Source: Kribbella italica
GTDB taxonomy: Bacteria > Actinomycetota > Actinomycetes > Propionibacteriales > Kribbellaceae
NCBI RefSeq assembly: GCF_014205135.1
Contig: NZ_JACHMY010000001.1
Span: forward strand, 7,626,001-7,690,000
Reading direction: 5' to 3'
DNA: 64,000 nucleotides
The number at the start of each line of letters is the position of its first letter. Within the stretch, counting starts at the first letter, position 1. Below, in pieces: positions 34,038 to 43,810 of the stretch. The position numbers were made by a program, and so were the translations under genes. Below the pieces are notes generated by a model that was not told the origin of the DNA, ran no database searches, and was given only the letters and a program-made list of their open reading frames with translations.

Positions 34038-34075
34038 GCCCCGATCACCACAGCAACCTCCCCGACCCCAACAAC

Positions 34076-34158
34076 GCCCACCGCCCCCGCCCCTCGCCCC
34101 CGCCCCCCGGCCCCTCGCCCTCGCCCCCCGGCCCTCGCCCTCGGCCCCGGCCCGGCTT
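34076..34158. repeat. C-rich low-complexity tract
   Basis: Between the carbonic anhydrase and PfpI genes the plus strand has a run of CCCGCCCC/CTCGCCC units (34080-34155), almost free of A and T. The complementary strand therefore has many G-runs and could form G-quadruplexes. The remainder of the 210 bp gap holds no gene that I can support. Confidence 0.75.
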
Positions 34159-34247
34159 CGTTCCTGTCTTTCCACGCTCCCCGGGTTCGCCCGGCCGAGT
34201 CGGGGTACCGGTGCGGCTGATCGTCGTACCAGTGGAGGAGATGTCTG

Positions 34248-34772
34248 ATGAGCAAGAAGATCGCGTTCCTGGTGGCTGCCGAGGGGATCGAGCGGGTTGA
34301 GCTGACCGAGCCGTGGGATGCGGTGAAGGCGGCCGGGCACGAGCCGGTGCTGCTCAGCCCGGAGACCGGTGAGGTGCAGACTTTCGACCACCTGACCGCC
34401 GCCGAGAAGCGGCCCGTCGACCAGGCGGTCGGTGACGTCGCGGTCGACGACTTCGACGCGCTCGTCCTGCCCGGCGGGGTCGCCAACCCGGATGCGCTGC
34501 GCACCGACGCCACTGCCGTCGCCTTCGTCAAGGACTTCATGATCTCCGGCAAGCCCGTCGCCGCGATCTGCCATGCGCCGTGGACCCTGGTCGAGGCGGA
34601 CGCCGTCCGCGGCCGTCGCCTTACCTCCTGGCCGAGCGTCCAGACCGACCTGCGCAACGCCGGCGCCGACTGGGTCGACGAGGAGGTCGTTGTTGATGGC
34701 AACCTGATCACCAGCCGTAACCCCGACGACCTGCCGGCGTTCAACAAGACGTTGCTCGAGGCCCTCAAATAG
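34248..34772 (+). CDS. DJ-1/PfpI-family protein (YhbO-like)
   Basis: A 174-residue class-I glutamine-amidotransferase-like protein. The nucleophile elbow is AAICHAPW with Cys about residue 105 and the neighbouring His, and an N-terminal Glu near residue 12 is kept. PfpI/YhbO relatives have been reported as deglycases or general stress proteins. GGAGGAG lies 8 nt before the ATG. It converges on the LysR gene and overlaps its end by 8 nt. Confidence 0.88.
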   Translation: MSKKIAFLVAAEGIERVELTEPWDAVKAAGHEPVLLSPETGEVQTFDHLTAAEKRPVDQAVGDVAVDDFDALVLPGGVANPDALRTDATAVAFVKDFMISGKPVAAICHAPWTLVEADAVRGRRLTSWPSVQTDLRNAGADWVDEEVVVDGNLITSRNPDDLPAFNKTLLEALK

Positions 34773-35622
34773 CCTGCTGGTAGGCCTCGCTGATCAGCGC
34801 GACGGCGTTCTGCGTCGACGGATGCGGGTCCTGCCGAGGCCAGATCACCCGCACCGGCACGGGCGGCGCGTCCTTCAGCGGAAGGAAAACCACTCCCGCC
34901 CGCCCGTACTGCGTCGCCGTGCTCTCGGGCGTCACCCCGACATAGTCCCCGGCCGAGATCAGCGCGAGCCAGTCGTCGACATCCGCCGTGTGCTCGATCC
35001 GCGGCGGCGTCCCCGCCGGCCAGAGCTCGACGCTCGTCGTACCCGTACGCCGATCCACCAGCACCGTCCGCTCACGCACCTCCTCCAACCGCACCGACCG
35101 CCGCCGCGCCCACGGATCATCAGCCGCCAGCACCAGCTGCCGCCGCTCAACCCCGACCACCGTGCTCGCGTACGCCTTCTCATCCACACCAGTCCGTACG
35201 ACGGCCAGATCGCAAGCCCCCTCCGCCAGCCCACCCGTCGGCGTATTGGTCCGCACCAGCACCAACTCGACCTCCGGATAAAGCGCAGCCCACCGCCGCT
35301 GGAACCCGGTCGTGTGCCGCCCCAACGCCGACCACGCATGCCCCAGCCGCAACCGAGCATGCCCCGACCGAGCCTCTCGCACCAGATCGTCCATCTCATC
35401 CAGCAGATGCCGAGCCCGAGTCACCAACTGAGCCCCGGTCGCCGTCAACGCGATGCTCCGGCTGCTCCGATACAACACCCGTACGCCGAGCGCCCGCTCC
35501 AACCCCGCCACCGCCCGCGACACCGCAGCCTGGGACACCCCGAGCACGATCGCCGCATCGGTGAACGTCCCCGCGTCAACCACAGCCACCAGACACCGCA
35601 GCTGCCGCAGCTCAACCTCCAT
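34765..35622 (-). CDS. LysR-family regulator
   Basis: A 285-residue LysR protein: N-terminal helix-turn-helix (TFTDAAIVLGVSQAAVSRAVAGLERALG) and a type-2 periplasmic fold effector domain. The ATG at 35622 starts directly at MEVELRQLRCLV, the usual LysR N-terminus; longer forms would reach into the divergent promoter. The divergent EamA transporter gene begins 69 bp away, which is the typical arrangement for LysR control of an exporter. A TGCATTTTGCGCA element (35651-35663) fits the T-N11-A pattern. Confidence 0.88.
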   Translation of the reverse strand: MEVELRQLRCLVAVVDAGTFTDAAIVLGVSQAAVSRAVAGLERALGVRVLYRSSRSIALTATGAQLVTRARHLLDEMDDLVREARSGHARLRLGHAWSALGRHTTGFQRRWAALYPEVELVLVRTNTPTGGLAEGACDLAVVRTGVDEKAYASTVVGVERRQLVLAADDPWARRRSVRLEEVRERTVLVDRRTGTTSVELWPAGTPPRIEHTADVDDWLALISAGDYVGVTPESTATQYGRAGVVFLPLKDAPPVPVRVIWPRQDPHPSTQNAVALISEAYQQAI

Positions 35623-35690
35623 ACGCCCAGCGTATAGATCCACCACCAGCTGCATTTTGCGCATCTCAAACCAAGGCGCATCCTGCAAAG

Positions 35691-36635
35691 ATGAGCAGCC
35701 CCGCCACGGCCGCATCTCAGCCCACAGACCCGGCCATCACAACAATTCTTCCGGCCTCACCCCAAACCACCGGGTCCGGCCGCATGCCCGCCGGCCAACT
35801 CCGCGGCATCGCCCTCATGCTCACCAGCGGCATCTCCAACCAGGTAGGCGCAGCCACAGCCGCCCTAGGCTTCCCCGCCCTCGGCCCCGCCGGCGTCGTC
35901 GCCATCCGCCAAGCAGTAGCCGCCGCCGTCATGCTCGCCGTAGTCCGCCCGCCCCTCCGCAGCTTCACCCGCCGCCAGTGGCTCCCGGTCCTCGCCCTCG
36001 CCGCCATCTACGCGACGATGAACCTCACCCTCTACACAGCAGTCGACCGCATCGGCCTAGGCCTCGCCGTCACCCTCGAATTCCTCGGCCCACTGGCAGT
36101 AGCCCTGGCCACCTCCCGCCGAAGAGTCGACCTGGCCTGCGCCCTCGTCGCCGGCGCCGCCGTCTTCGTCCTCATGCGCCCCCAACCCACCACCGACTAC
36201 CTCGGCATCCTCTTCGGCCTCATCGCCGCCTGCTGCTGGGCGGCATACATCCTCCTCAACCGCACCCTCGCCAACCGCCTCCCCTCAGCTCAAGGCGCAG
36301 CAGCAGCGGCCGCGGTGTCGGCCGTCGCCTACCTCCCGGTCGCGACCTGGATCCTCATCCACCACACCCCCGCCCCCAAGTACCTCGCGTACGCCGCAGC
36401 CGCCGGCTTGCTCGCCTCAGCCGTCCCCTACCTCCTGGACATGCTGAGCCTCCGCCTCGTACCCACCACGTTCTTCGGCCTCTTCATGAGCGTCAACCCA
36501 CTCCTGGCCGCCTTCGCGGGCTGGCTCCTCCTGGACGAGCGCCTCGGATTCCTCGAGTGGGCAGCCATCACCGCGGTCATCACCGCCAACGCCACCAGCG
36601 CCCTCACACCGACGCGACGTCACCCCACCGAGTAG
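35691..36635 (+). CDS. EamA/RhtA-type transporter
   Basis: A 314-residue drug/metabolite transporter with about ten membrane helices in two EamA repeats and a 30-residue polar N-terminus. Close relatives are annotated as threonine/homoserine or other amino-acid exporters (RhtA). The divergent LysR gene is its likely regulator. The last 16 nt overlap the end of the convergent reductase gene. No clear ribosome site. Confidence 0.85.
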   Translation: MSSPATAASQPTDPAITTILPASPQTTGSGRMPAGQLRGIALMLTSGISNQVGAATAALGFPALGPAGVVAIRQAVAAAVMLAVVRPPLRSFTRRQWLPVLALAAIYATMNLTLYTAVDRIGLGLAVTLEFLGPLAVALATSRRRVDLACALVAGAAVFVLMRPQPTTDYLGILFGLIAACCWAAYILLNRTLANRLPSAQGAAAAAAVSAVAYLPVATWILIHHTPAPKYLAYAAAAGLLASAVPYLLDMLSLRLVPTTFFGLFMSVNPLLAAFAGWLLLDERLGFLEWAAITAVITANATSALTPTRRHPTE

Positions 36636-37189
36636 CTCGAGATGGTGACGCCCGAAGGCGTCGTCCGCGACACCTCCAGCTGAAGCGGGAGAGGCGAAGA
36701 CAGCTCCCCGAACATCTTCTTCCCCGACCCCAGCACCAGCGGGAACGTCAACAGGTGCAGCTCGTCCACCACCCCGTGCGCCAGCAGCGTCCGCAGCAGC
36801 TCCGCACTCCCGAAAACCACCAGCTCCTCAGGGATCTCCCGGACGGCGCTCACCAGATCCGGACCGAGCACCACGGTGTTGTTCCACGACCCGCTGGTCA
36901 GCGTCCGCGACGCGACGTACTTCGGGATCCGGTTCATCGCCGCGACAGCAGGCTCGCTCTGATCAGCAGGAGCCCACGTCGCCGCGAAGGTCTCGTACGT
37001 CTTCCGCCCCAGCAGCAGCCCACCCGCCGCCAGCGTCGCGCCCTGCATGAACTCGGCGACCGCTTCGTCCATCCCCGCCGACACCCACCCGCCGTGCGCG
37101 AACCCACCCTCGCGATCCTCGTCGGCAGACAGCACCGACTGCACCACGCCGTCGAGCGACTGGAAGTTCACCACACTGATCTTCGCCAT
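36620..37189 (-). CDS. RibD C-terminal/DHFR-like reductase
   Basis: A 189-residue protein of the dihydrofolate-reductase-like RibD C-terminal family: N-terminal KISVVNFQSLDGVVQ, a GRKTYE motif and VFGSAELLRTLL for NADPH binding, then LHLLTFPLVLGSGKKMF. Stand-alone members are probable NADPH-dependent reductases with unknown substrates. The ATG is preceded by GGGGG. Confidence 0.86.
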   Translation of the reverse strand: MAKISVVNFQSLDGVVQSVLSADEDREGGFAHGGWVSAGMDEAVAEFMQGATLAAGGLLLGRKTYETFAATWAPADQSEPAVAAMNRIPKYVASRTLTSGSWNNTVVLGPDLVSAVREIPEELVVFGSAELLRTLLAHGVVDELHLLTFPLVLGSGKKMFGELSSPLPLQLEVSRTTPSGVTISSYSVG

Positions 37190-37226
37190 CCCCCATGCTC
37201 ACACACAGGGGACGGCGAACCACCAG

Positions 37227-40200
37227 CTAGCTGGAAGGCTTCTCCAGTGCCGCGATCAGTTGCGGCCGCAGCTCCTCCGGCGTGACCACCTGATCGACCG
37301 ACCCGACCCGCACCGCCCGGCGGATGTCGTGGATCCGGTCGAACTCCGACGCGACCTCGCCCAGCTTCTCCGCCCGTACGGCGGTGCGGACCTCGGCCAG
37401 TTCGTTCGTCACCGCGGCCCGCTCGGCGCCCTCGGTCTCGCCGAGCCGGGTCGTCAGCGCCTTCACCCGCGGATCGGCCGACGTCCGGTTGTTCACCTCG
37501 GCCGAGAACACCACAGCAGCAGCCGGCGCTCCACCGAGCACCGACGCGAACGAGCCCTCGACCGCGAGCACCGTCATCGACGGGTTCAGCGCCTTCGAGA
37601 ACACCACGAACGCGCCGCCGTGGTACCGCGAGACCACGCAGAACACGATCGGCCCGCGGAAGTTCACGATCGCCCGCCCGATCTCCGCGCCGTACTCCAG
37701 CTGCAGGTTGCGCATCGAGTCCGGCGACCCGTCGAACCCGGACAGGTTCGCCAGCACGACGAGCGGACGGTTGCCGCTGGCACCGTTGATCGCCCGCGCG
37801 ACCTTCTTCGACGACCGTGGGAACAACGTGCCCGCGGTGTACGTGTCCGGCCCGTCGGTGGGCGGGAATCCCCGCCGCGCAACGGGTTTCGACTCGATCC
37901 CGACCAGGCACACCGGCAGCCCGCCGAGCCGCGTGTCGGCGACGACCGCGGTCTCCGCGTCGGCCATGCCCGCCCAGCGTTCCAGCATCGGGTGGTCCTG
38001 GTCGGTGACCGCGCGCATCAGCGTGCGGATGTCGAACGCCTTCTTGCGGTCCGGGTTCGTCGCGGCCGAGAAGATCTCCCCGACCGTGCTGAACCCGCCG
38101 TCGGCCGGGTCGTGAGGGTACGCCGTGACGTCGCGATCGTGCGGGTCCGACGTCGGCGCCCGCCGTGGCCCGGGCTCACCCGGTACGACGTACGTGTGGT
38201 CGTAGTGCGCCATCAGGATGTCGCGCGCCCCGGCCAGGTCCGGCGCCCAGTACTGCGCCTCGCCGTTCGGGCCCATCACCCGGTCGTAGCCGCCGATGCC
38301 GAAGTTGTCCTCGGCCGAGACGCCCCCGGCGAAGTCCAGCGTCTGCTTGCCGGTCAGCACCATCGCCGAGTCCGGCGTCATCACCAGGATGCCCTTGGTG
38401 TGCATCAGCATCGTCGCTTCGGCGTTCCAGTACGGCTGCGCGCCGACGTTGATGCCCGCGACGACGATGTTGATCTCGCCACCGGCCTGGGTGAACTCGA
38501 CGATCCGCTTCAGCGCCTTGGCGACCCAGTCCATGTTCTCGGTCCCGGAGTCCATCGAGATCCGCGCGCCCGCGGACACCGCGAACCACTCGACCGGCGC
38601 CTTCAGCCGCTCGGCCAGGTCGAGCGCGCCGATGATCCGCGCGCACTCGGCCTCCGCGACCGCGCCGAGCGCCATCGTCGGGTCACCGCTGAGTACGACG
38701 CGGGTGATGCCCTCGGGGTGCCGACGGGTCGGGGTGGTGATCACACCGGCGATCAGGCCGGCCTTGTTCAGCCCGCGCGGCCGGTCGACGGGCACCAGCG
38801 CGCCGGTGTCGTCCAGGTCGTGCTCGACATAGGTGCCTCCGGCACCGACCACCAGACCGGCGACCTCGTACGGGTAGACGGTGTTGCGGCGCCGGGCCTT
38901 GAGCACCTTCTGCGCGTAGTCGTCGAGCGGCTTGAGCCGTTCCGTCGGCGGGCGGACCACCTTCGTGACGACACCGGCCCCGGGCTGGTAGGAGAACCGC
39001 CCGACCACGGGCAGCGCCGTACCGTTCGAGCCGGTCACCCGGCCGCTGATGATGACCTCCTCGATGCCCGCGCCGGCGGTCATCGGCGCGATGTTGCGCT
39101 GCAGGGCGGTCAGTTCGGGGACCTGCCCGTCGACGACCGGCCAGATCGTCACCCAGACATGGTTCATCTCCAGACGCGCCCCGGCCGCACCACGCGCCGT
39201 CCGGGCCCGGCGGATGCCCTCCAGACAGTTCGCGATCGCGCGCTCGACGTGCGGCAGCGAGGTGACCTTGCCCTCGTCGTCGCGGACCACGGCGAACTGA
39301 CGGACCTGCGCGAGCGCGACCAGCCGCTCGTCGGCCGGGTTGTCGCGCGCGACGCAGTGGTAGAGCAGCACGTCCTCGGGCGCGTCCAGCCGGGTGATCT
39401 TGAAGTCGTGCAGGCGCCACAGGTTGAGTCGCCGGCCGACCATCGGGTGTACGCCGCGGACGTTGTCGTCCTCGACCACACCGTCGGCGGACGGGCGGAA
39501 CGTGAAGTACCAGACCTCGCGACCGTTGCCCGGGACAACAGCCAGCGCAACCCGCCGTACGTCGGCGACGAACGGCAGCGCCGCGACGATCTCGCGCAGC
39601 CGGTCCGACGCGTCCTGCGGCGACTCCGGCGTACCGGGCCAGGACAGGTACAGGTCCGCGACCGCCTGATGCCCGGCCGGGCTCGCGGCCACCTCGGCGG
39701 CGAGGTCGCGGACGAGGTCGCTGCCGGTGTCGGCCAGCTCGTCGACCGTGCCGATCGTGGTGACCAGGTGGGACGGGCGGTCGTCGAGCGTGTAGTCCGC
39801 GCTGGCGAACGCGCGCCCGCTCACCGTCGTGTTGCGCAGGTCGTGCAGCTCGTACTCGAGGTAGTGCCGGCGGATCAGCACCTCCAGCATCGGCTCGACC
39901 GCGTGGACGCCGGCCTCGATCCGCCCGGCGAGGAAGCTGACGATCTGCTCGGGGATCGCGGCCAGCGCCTTGACCCGCTCGGTGCGGTCCGGCACGTCCG
40001 GGTCGTTGGTCAGCGAGTCCAGCTCGGCGGCGACCTCGGCCAGCACCTCGGCGCGGTCGGCGTCGACCTGCGGCTGGTCGAACCAGCGGAACCGGACGCT
40101 CCGCGCCAGGTCACCGATCACCGGGAACCGCAGCTGGGTGGCGACCACGAGGTGATCCAGTACGGCGTACGCCTCGGCGTCCAAAGGGGCCTCGGGCATC

Positions 40201-42713
40201 GGTTCGGCCAGCCACTGCTGCAGCAGCGACGTCATCAGCAGGACGTCGGGCGACGTGCGCTGCTGGGCCAGGAAGATCCGGAACACCGCGTCGGTCAGCT
40301 CGTCGCTGCGGTCCAGGTCGGTGACGCCGTAGTGGCCGAGCACGCGCGCCAGCCGGTCGCGGAACTGCTCCGGCAGCCCGGCGCGCTCGGCGTCCAGGGT
40401 CTGCAGGTACGTGTGGAAGTGCTCCTTCGGGCTGTGCACCCGCAGCTCGGTGTTGAGGTCCTCACCGGCCGGCCGGTTGCGGCTCAGCTCGGCGAAGTCC
40501 GCGAAGAGCCGCAGTACGCCGATCTCGTCCGCGACCGGCGGCCGGGTCAGCTCGGCGCGGGCGGACAGGTACTCCGACAGCGTCCGGCCCTCGTCGCGCG
40601 GGTCGATGTCGAACCCGAGCAGCATGCTGCGCAGGTTGTCGAGCCCGCGCGCGGCCCGCTCGGCGGCGGTCGGCGGCGTCTCGGGGATCGGCAGCTCCAG
40701 GTCGACGCTGTCCGACACCTCGACCTTGACGTCCGCGTCGCCGACCGGCTCCAGCCGCAGCAGCGGCGCACCGGTCTCGACCTGGCTGCCGGTCGAGACC
40801 GGCAGCTCCTTCACGATCGCCTTGAACGGCGCGTACAGCACCGTCTCCATCTTCATGCTCTCCAGGACGAGAACCGGCGCACCGGCCTCGACCTCGGCCC
40901 CGGCGGCGACCGGCGTCGCGACGACCAGCGCCGGAGCGGGCGCGCGCATCACGCCGCCCTCGTCGCGGCTGACCCGGTGCGTGACGCCGTCGACCTCGAC
41001 CAGGTGCACGGGACCGTGCGTCGCGGTGACGAGCCGGTACCGGCGGCCGGCGACGACCAGCCGGGCGTCGTACGCGTCGAGCCGGTCGAGCTCGGCGTCC
41101 AGGTAGCAGAGGTCGTCCCCGGTGCCGACGCCGACGCGGTAGCGCGCCGGGCCGATCTTCGCGACCGAGACCTGGTACGTCGCGCCGCGCAGCTTGAGCG
41201 CGATCGCGCGGCCGACCTCGTGCTGGACCTGGGGACGGCCGCCGCGCGCGGAGTCCAGCAGGCGCTGCCGCTCGACCCGCTCGGCCTCCTCGTACGCCTC
41301 GATCGCGGCCGCGATCAGGGCGATGCCGGAGTGCCGGCGCAGGACCAGCCGGCCCTCGCCGCGGACCCGGTCGATCCAGCCGGTGTCGGCGGAGCCGTCG
41401 ATCACCTCGGGCTGGTCGAGCAGGTCGAGCACGAAGCTCTTGTTCGTCGTACCGCCTTCGAGGACGACGGTGGTGTCGGCCACCGCGCGCCGCAGGCGGC
41501 CGAGCGCCTCCTCGCGGGTCCGGCCGTAGCCGATGATCTTGGCGATCATCGAGTCGAAGTCCGCGGGGATCGAGTCGCCCTCGCTGACCCCGGTGTCGAC
41601 CCGTACGCCGGGGCCGGACGGCAGCCGCAGCCGCGCGATCCGGCCGGGGGACGGCGCGAAGTCGCGGTCCGGGTCCTCGGCGTTCAGCCGGGCCTCGACG
41701 GCGTGGCCGACCTCGACCGGCTGCGGGCCGTCCAGCTTGTTGCCTGCCGCAACGTGCAGCTGCGCGCGGACCAGGTCGAAGTCGGTGGTCAGCTCGGTGA
41801 TCGGGTGCTCGACCTGGAGGCGGGTGTTCACCTCGAGGAACGCGAACAGCTTGTCGCCCGGGTGGTACAGGAACTCGACCGTGCCGGCGCCGGCGTACCC
41901 GACGGCGAGGGCGAGCCGCTCGGCGGCCGCCTTCAGCTCGGCGGCCTGGTCGGGGGCGAGGACCGGCGAGGCCGACTCCTCGATGACCTTCTGGTTGCGG
42001 CGCTGGACCGAGCAGTCCCGGACGCCGAGCGCCCACGCCGTGCCCTGCCCGTCCGCGATCACCTGGACCTCGACGTGCCGGGCGCCGGTGACGAGCCGCT
42101 CCAGGAACACCACGCCGCTGCCGAACGCGCGGGCCGCCTCGTCACTGGTCCGCTGGTACGCCTCGCGCAGGTCCTCGTCGTCGCGGACCAGCCGGATCCC
42201 GCGGCCACCGCCACCGGCCGTTGCCTTGAGCATCACCGGGTACCCGATGTCGTTGGCCGAGGCAAGCGCTTCGTCCAGCGTCGCGACCGCGCCGCGGCTC
42301 CACGGCGCGACCGGGACGCCGACCTCCTCGGCGATCAGCTTGGAGCCGATCTTGTCGCCCAGCTTGCGCATCGCCTCCGCGCTCGGGCCGACGAACGTCA
42401 CGCCGATCCGCTCGCACAGTTCGGCGAACGCCGGGTCCTCGGCGACGAAGCCCCAGCCGACCCAGGCCGCGTCGGCCTTGGTCTCGACCAGTGCCTGCTC
42501 GAGTTTGGCCAGGTCCAGGTACGGGCGGTCGGCGGCCGGGCCGAGCGGGTAGGCCAGGTCGGCCTCGCGGGCGAACGTGGCCGCTCGCTCGGCATCGGTG
42601 TACAAGGCGACCGTCTCGACCTGGCTCCCCGTCTCGGCGTTGAGCTCACGGACCGCATTGATCAGCCGCATCGCGGCCTCTCCCCGGTTGACGATGGCGA
42701 TGCGGTTGAACAC
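37227..42713 (-). CDS. Single-chain acyl-CoA carboxylase (BC-BCCP-CT, YCC-like)
   Basis: An 1828-residue biotin-dependent carboxylase. The biotin carboxylase domain is residues 1-450 (ATP-grasp loop KATAGGGGRG at 163-172; EVNTRLQVEHP at 294-304). A biotin carrier domain follows with the biotinyl lysine Lys621 in ESMKMET. A central region of roughly 500 residues has no clear homology that I can name, and the carboxyltransferase spans about 1230-1800. In eukaryotic ACC the same order is used, whereas most actinobacteria split these activities into AccA and AccD subunits. It fits the YCC multienzymes known from Deinococcus. The acyl-CoA substrate is unknown. GTG start at 42713 with AGGAG upstream. 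Confidence 0.9.
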   Translation of the reverse strand: MFNRIAIVNRGEAAMRLINAVRELNAETGSQVETVALYTDAERAATFAREADLAYPLGPAADRPYLDLAKLEQALVETKADAAWVGWGFVAEDPAFAELCERIGVTFVGPSAEAMRKLGDKIGSKLIAEEVGVPVAPWSRGAVATLDEALASANDIGYPVMLKATAGGGGRGIRLVRDDEDLREAYQRTSDEAARAFGSGVVFLERLVTGARHVEVQVIADGQGTAWALGVRDCSVQRRNQKVIEESASPVLAPDQAAELKAAAERLALAVGYAGAGTVEFLYHPGDKLFAFLEVNTRLQVEHPITELTTDFDLVRAQLHVAAGNKLDGPQPVEVGHAVEARLNAEDPDRDFAPSPGRIARLRLPSGPGVRVDTGVSEGDSIPADFDSMIAKIIGYGRTREEALGRLRRAVADTTVVLEGGTTNKSFVLDLLDQPEVIDGSADTGWIDRVRGEGRLVLRRHSGIALIAAAIEAYEEAERVERQRLLDSARGGRPQVQHEVGRAIALKLRGATYQVSVAKIGPARYRVGVGTGDDLCYLDAELDRLDAYDARLVVAGRRYRLVTATHGPVHLVEVDGVTHRVSRDEGGVMRAPAPALVVATPVAAGAEVEAGAPVLVLESMKMETVLYAPFKAIVKELPVSTGSQVETGAPLLRLEPVGDADVKVEVSDSVDLELPIPETPPTAAERAARGLDNLRSMLLGFDIDPRDEGRTLSEYLSARAELTRPPVADEIGVLRLFADFAELSRNRPAGEDLNTELRVHSPKEHFHTYLQTLDAERAGLPEQFRDRLARVLGHYGVTDLDRSDELTDAVFRIFLAQQRTSPDVLLMTSLLQQWLAEPMPEAPLDAEAYAVLDHLVVATQLRFPVIGDLARSVRFRWFDQPQVDADRAEVLAEVAAELDSLTNDPDVPDRTERVKALAAIPEQIVSFLAGRIEAGVHAVEPMLEVLIRRHYLEYELHDLRNTTVSGRAFASADYTLDDRPSHLVTTIGTVDELADTGSDLVRDLAAEVAASPAGHQAVADLYLSWPGTPESPQDASDRLREIVAALPFVADVRRVALAVVPGNGREVWYFTFRPSADGVVEDDNVRGVHPMVGRRLNLWRLHDFKITRLDAPEDVLLYHCVARDNPADERLVALAQVRQFAVVRDDEGKVTSLPHVERAIANCLEGIRRARTARGAAGARLEMNHVWVTIWPVVDGQVPELTALQRNIAPMTAGAGIEEVIISGRVTGSNGTALPVVGRFSYQPGAGVVTKVVRPPTERLKPLDDYAQKVLKARRRNTVYPYEVAGLVVGAGGTYVEHDLDDTGALVPVDRPRGLNKAGLIAGVITTPTRRHPEGITRVVLSGDPTMALGAVAEAECARIIGALDLAERLKAPVEWFAVSAGARISMDSGTENMDWVAKALKRIVEFTQAGGEINIVVAGINVGAQPYWNAEATMLMHTKGILVMTPDSAMVLTGKQTLDFAGGVSAEDNFGIGGYDRVMGPNGEAQYWAPDLAGARDILMAHYDHTYVVPGEPGPRRAPTSDPHDRDVTAYPHDPADGGFSTVGEIFSAATNPDRKKAFDIRTLMRAVTDQDHPMLERWAGMADAETAVVADTRLGGLPVCLVGIESKPVARRGFPPTDGPDTYTAGTLFPRSSKKVARAINGASGNRPLVVLANLSGFDGSPDSMRNLQLEYGAEIGRAIVNFRGPIVFCVVSRYHGGAFVVFSKALNPSMTVLAVEGSFASVLGGAPAAAVVFSAEVNNRTSADPRVKALTTRLGETEGAERAAVTNELAEVRTAVRAEKLGEVASEFDRIHDIRRAVRVGSVDQVVTPEELRPQLIAALEKPSS

Positions 42714-42772
42714 CGGGCGGCACTCCTGTCGTCGGCAAAGCTGTCACCGCAAACATTCCCAGGCAGTTGCCC

Positions 42773-43804
42773 CTACCGTCGAGTCGGGGTCAGCTGTGCA
42801 CTGGTTGTGACGATGAGGAAAGGTTCCAGCGCCTGCAGGAAATCCGCCGCGTCGAACAGTGCTCCGGCGGTGACCGCGCCTACTGTCCGTGTCCGCCCGG
42901 ACAGGATCCGCTCGACCGCTTCGACGGCCAGTGGAGCAGTCACGGCGTAGATGTCGCGGCCGGTCGCGGTCACCCGGCGTACGGCGTCATCGGCCGTGAC
43001 GATCGCGTCGACAACGAAGGTCTGGTCGGAGCGGCCGTCGGCGTCGCTCGCGGTCGGTGCGGGGGTGCTCGCGTCGGCGAGGTCCTGGGCGGCCTCGGTC
43101 GCCATCGAGGTGCTGACCTTGGGGATCTGTAGGTGGCTCGGGACGGTCACGACGTCGGCCATCGTGAAGCCCTTGATCACCGTCCGGCGACCGAGCGGCG
43201 CCGGGAAGTCCCAGTCCTCCTGCGTGGGGCCGTCGGTGTGATATTCCAGCACGCCGTTCGTGAACCGGACCCGCTGCCCGCCGCGGCGGTCGTGCGAGAC
43301 CTCTCCGGCCGTGCGTGTACCTGGCGTGGGGTGCCAACTGCTCAGCCCGTAAGCGATGTGGGCCTCGTCGGCCGCGGTCCAGTCGCCCATCGCGTGGGTG
43401 ACGAGCAGGTCGCCGAGCCCGCCGAAGAAGGCCATCGCGGGCAGGACGATCGCGCCGGCCTCGCGGGCCTTGGCGGCGTACTCGGTGAGGGTGCTGACGT
43501 TCGCCTCGATCTCGGCGGCGACGTCGACGTACGGGATGCCGGCGCGCAGCGCCGCGTCGATGACCGGGCCCGCGGTGAGGGCGAACGGGCCGGCGGTGTT
43601 GATCACGGCATCGGCGCCGTCGAGCGCGTGGTCGAGGGCTTCCGGATCGTCCACCGCGGCGGGGCGGACGGTCAGGTCTTCGTACTCCTTGCTCAGTTTC
43701 CCGGCGTCGCGCCCTGCGACGACGGGAGTGAGGCCGCGCCGGCGCAGCTCGGCGACGACGAACTGTCCGGTGTGCCCGGTTGCTCCGTAGACCACGATCT
43801 TCAT
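42773..43804 (-). CDS. Saccharopine-dehydrogenase-like NAD(P)-binding protein
   Basis: A 343-residue protein with an N-terminal Rossmann motif VVYGATGHTGQFV and VINTAGPF, characteristic of the saccharopine dehydrogenase/trans-enoyl reductase-like group. It starts with ATG at 43804, divergent from the GlxA-type regulator at 43876, and the 10 bp-arm inverted repeat between them may control both. Substrate unknown; in other actinobacteria similar proteins are annotated as lipid or polyketide enoyl reductases. Confidence 0.82.
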   Translation of the reverse strand: MKIVVYGATGHTGQFVVAELRRRGLTPVVAGRDAGKLSKEYEDLTVRPAAVDDPEALDHALDGADAVINTAGPFALTAGPVIDAALRAGIPYVDVAAEIEANVSTLTEYAAKAREAGAIVLPAMAFFGGLGDLLVTHAMGDWTAADEAHIAYGLSSWHPTPGTRTAGEVSHDRRGGQRVRFTNGVLEYHTDGPTQEDWDFPAPLGRRTVIKGFTMADVVTVPSHLQIPKVSTSMATEAAQDLADASTPAPTASDADGRSDQTFVVDAIVTADDAVRRVTATGRDIYAVTAPLAVEAVERILSGRTRTVGAVTAGALFDAADFLQALEPFLIVTTSAQLTPTRR

Positions 43805-43810
43805 GGCTCT

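Noticed and set aside
37047..42950. A 5.9 kb plus-strand open frame opposite the carboxylase gene
   Set aside because: It is a shadow of the high third-position GC in the real minus-strand gene; its product is Arg/His/Asp-rich without domains, while the minus strand encodes complete biotin carboxylase, carrier and carboxyltransferase motifs.
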